Positions 6,065 to 7,006 of a stretch of DNA of 7,006 nt are shown one piece after another. Position numbers and translations under genes: made by a program. The notes under the pieces are model-generated. The model searched no databases. It was not told the origin of the DNA and was given only the letters and a program-made list of their open reading frames with translations. Origin of the DNA: Deltaproteobacteria bacterium. Lineage in GTDB: Bacteria > Chloroflexota > Dehalococcoidia > Dehalococcoidales > BS750m-G39. The number at the start of each line of letters is the position of its first letter. Within the stretch, counting starts at the first letter, position 1. Location of the stretch: assembly GCA_030606505.1 (NCBI GenBank), contig JAUWGI010000039.1, forward strand, positions 1 through 7,006. Reading direction: 5' to 3'.

Positions 6065-6094
6065 ATTTTAGCATTAGGGGCAGTAGATTTCCAA
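6065..6094 (-). promoter_or_regulatory. Possible promoter of the HAD-cupin operon
   Basis: On the minus strand TTGGAA (6089-6094) and TAAAAT (6065-6070) are 18 bases apart, with four and five consensus matches. The start would be near 6058, very close to the HAD ribosome site (leader about 13 nt). Plausible but not strong. Confidence 0.35.
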
Positions 6095-6169
6095 ATCAGG
6101 CAGGCTCAGACGGCACTGACCCCACTCCCCCTATTAAAATTTCTCTTATTTCCCACACTTATCTTTTAG

Positions 6170-6186
6170 TTATCAACCTCACCCCC
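6170..6186 (+). repeat. First copy of a 17-bp C-rich direct repeat flanking acpS
   Basis: TTATCAACCTCACCCCC occurs here and again at 6804-6820. The gene-free stretch 6046-6432 around it is C-rich and G-poor on the plus strand, with a second shared word, TTCCCCCCACCCCC, at 6265-6278. The pattern resembles the C-rich interspersed intergenic repeats of many bacterial genomes. No gene is seen in this 387-base stretch apart from the promoters and the hairpin listed. Confidence 0.6.
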
Positions 6187-6222
6187 CAATTTTATCTTTA
6201 CCCGCCCGCCACCCTTTAAGGT

Positions 6223-6242
6223 AAAAGGGCTAAAGCCCTTTT
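6223..6242. terminator. Terminator-like hairpin between divergent genes
   Basis: AAAAGGGCT (6223-6231) and AGCCCTTTT (6234-6242) form a perfect 9-bp stem around AA, ending in TTTTTA on the plus strand and in TTTTA on the minus strand. It looks like a bidirectional intrinsic terminator, yet no annotated gene is read into it: the HAD gene and acpS both point away. It may be part of the repeat element or end an unseen transcript. Confidence 0.55.
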
Positions 6243-6367
6243 TATCCCCCCATAACGCTTAGGCTTCCCCCCACCCCCACAAAAAAGAACTGATAGAGGC
6301 AACACCTCTTTCGGGCGGGAGGGTGGGAAGAAAAAGAATCGCTAAAAATGGGGAGGGGCTACCAAGC

Positions 6368-6397
6368 TTGAACGCACCCCCCCAAATAAACTATAAT
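6368..6397 (+). promoter_or_regulatory. Promoter of acpS
   Basis: TTGAAC (6368-6373) is followed after 18 bases by a perfect TATAAT (6392-6397). The start would be near 6404, about 30 nt before the acpS ATG. The gene therefore appears to have its own promoter. Confidence 0.65.
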
Positions 6398-6432
6398 CCC
6401 CAAAACGGCTTATTTATGTTAACAGGTCTGAT

Positions 6433-6798
6433 ATGCACTGCATCGGCGTCGATATAGTCGAAATAGCCCGCCTGGAAGAGGCTATCGCCCGCCACGGGGA
6501 AGCTTTCCTGAAGCGGATTTATACCGACTCGGAGCTAAAGCTCTACCGCAAAAAGCTGCCCTCGCTGGCGGCCCGCTTCGCCGCCAAGGAAGCGGTAGTC
6601 AAAGCCCTGGGCAAACCGGCCAAGGGTATCAGCCTGAAGGAGATTGAGATACTGTCCGACCCAGGCGGCCGGCCGGTGGTCAATCTCTACGGCAAGACGC
6701 AGCAGCAGGCTAAAGGGATGGGCCTGGATAAGCTGGCGGTCACCCTCTCCCACTCCAGGGAATACGCCGTCGCCTTCGTCAGCGGCGATACCAAATAG
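6433..6798 (+). CDS. acpS: Holo-[acyl-carrier-protein] synthase (AcpS)
   Basis: A 121-residue protein, the usual length of type I AcpS, the trimeric cytoplasmic enzyme that moves the 4'-phosphopantetheine arm of coenzyme A onto a serine of apo acyl carrier protein, enabling fatty acid synthesis. Seen in the sequence: GVDIVEIARLE at 5-15 with Mg-binding D7; RFAAKEAVVKALG at 48-60 with Mg-binding E53 and K52; GGRPVV at 78-83; and VTLSHSREYAVAFV at 103-116 with the conserved S106-H107. All key residues are present, so the enzyme should be active. The ribosome site is weak (AGG at 6424-6426, 6 bases from the ATG), while the promoter just upstream is good. In many bacteria acpS sits in an operon with alr, nnrD or pdxJ; here it stands alone, followed by a terminator. 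Family assignment is firm. Confidence 0.97.
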   Translation: MHCIGVDIVEIARLEEAIARHGEAFLKRIYTDSELKLYRKKLPSLAARFAAKEAVVKALGKPAKGISLKEIEILSDPGGRPVVNLYGKTQQQAKGMGLDKLAVTLSHSREYAVAFVSGDTK

Positions 6799-6803
6799 AG
6801 AGA

Positions 6804-6820
6804 TTATCAACCTCACCCCC
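6804..6820 (+). repeat. Second copy of the 17-bp C-rich direct repeat
   Basis: TTATCAACCTCACCCCC, identical to 6170-6186. It runs directly into the terminator hairpin after acpS. The same side also has the second shared word TTCCCCCCACCCCC, at 6962-6975, in the same order as left of acpS. Confidence 0.6.
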
Positions 6821-6825
6821 TTAAT

Positions 6826-6862
6826 CCCCCTCTCCAATCTTGGAGAGGGGGAAGATTTTTTT
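6826..6862 (+). terminator. Intrinsic terminator of acpS
   Basis: CCCCCTCTCCAA (6826-6837) and TTGGAGAGGGGG (6840-6851) make a perfect 12-bp stem with a TC centre. AAGA and seven T (6856-6862) follow. It lies 27 bases after the acpS stop. The stem also belongs to the C-rich repeat sequence, so the repeat may double as terminator. Confidence 0.85.
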
Positions 6863-6865
6863 AGA

Positions 6866-6886
6866 AGAGGGGGCTTCGCCCCCTCT
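6866..6886. repeat. Second GC-rich hairpin after acpS
   Basis: AGAGGGGGC (6866-6874) and GCCCCCTCT (6878-6886) form a 9-bp stem around TTC, only 3 bases after the T-run of the acpS terminator. No T-run follows on the plus strand; on the minus strand TTCTAAAAAAA follows, so it is not a good terminator there either. The rest of 6887-7006 is C-rich with no gene visible. Confidence 0.6.
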
Positions 6887-7006
6887 CAAACACTCCCATT
6901 AACCCCCAAAGAGAGAAACAAACGCCCCTCTTAAACACCCTATTAGATTAACCCACTCCTTTTCCCCCCACCCCCGAACGAGAAATAAATTCCCGACCCC
7001 CTAATC

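Noticed and set aside
1..7006. CRISPR array, tRNA, rRNA or insertion sequence
   Set aside because: No regularly spaced repeats, no tRNA-like cloverleaf, no rRNA sequence and no transposase were seen on either strand.

Overview
The window reads as a piece of a bacterial chromosome of moderate GC content. A type I holo-ACP synthase, consensus sigma70-type promoters and strong Shine-Dalgarno sequences rule out an archaeon. The mix of a membrane-anchored, very acidic Ig-like surface protein, a DUF5658-like membrane protein, small HTH proteins and C-rich interspersed repeats resembles uncultured Chloroflexota (Dehalococcoidia-like) genomes. That assignment is an impression from style, not a proof.

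Layout from left to right. (1) 1-1161, minus strand: a phage module of two overlapping genes, a Cys-rich HTH protein followed by an SPP1 gp6-type portal protein that runs off the left edge. Both are read from one promoter at 1190-1218. (2) 1162-1449: an AT-rich divergent promoter region. (3) 1450-3096, plus: a secreted, C-terminally anchored surface protein with four Ig/IPT-like repeats and a fibronectin-III-like domain. A strong bidirectional terminator at 3108-3132 separates it from the convergent unit. (4) 4287-3177, minus: a two-gene operon, a MerR/excisionase-like HTH protein followed by a 290-residue coiled-coil protein. The hydrophobic pairs of the latter repeat at 11 and 15 residues, the signature of a right-handed coiled coil as in ATP synthase peripheral stalks. 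(5) 4302-4844, plus: a small DUF5658-like membrane protein whose 5' end overlaps the promoter of unit 4, so its start is doubtful. (6) 6045-4883, minus: a Cof-type HAD phosphatase and a single-domain cupin in one operon. (7) 6046-6432: a gene-free region with C-rich repeats and an orphan hairpin. (8) 6433-6798, plus: acpS with its own promoter. (9) 6799-7006: two GC-rich hairpins and C-rich repeat sequence without a gene.

The most unusual items are the HTH plus right-handed coiled-coil operon, with an apparent internal duplication in the coiled coil; the phage module that goes straight from an HTH/Cys-cluster gene to a portal gene with no large terminase between them; and the repeat sequence that brackets acpS. 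Apart from the phage portal, the HAD phosphatase, the cupin and AcpS, functions are only partly assignable.
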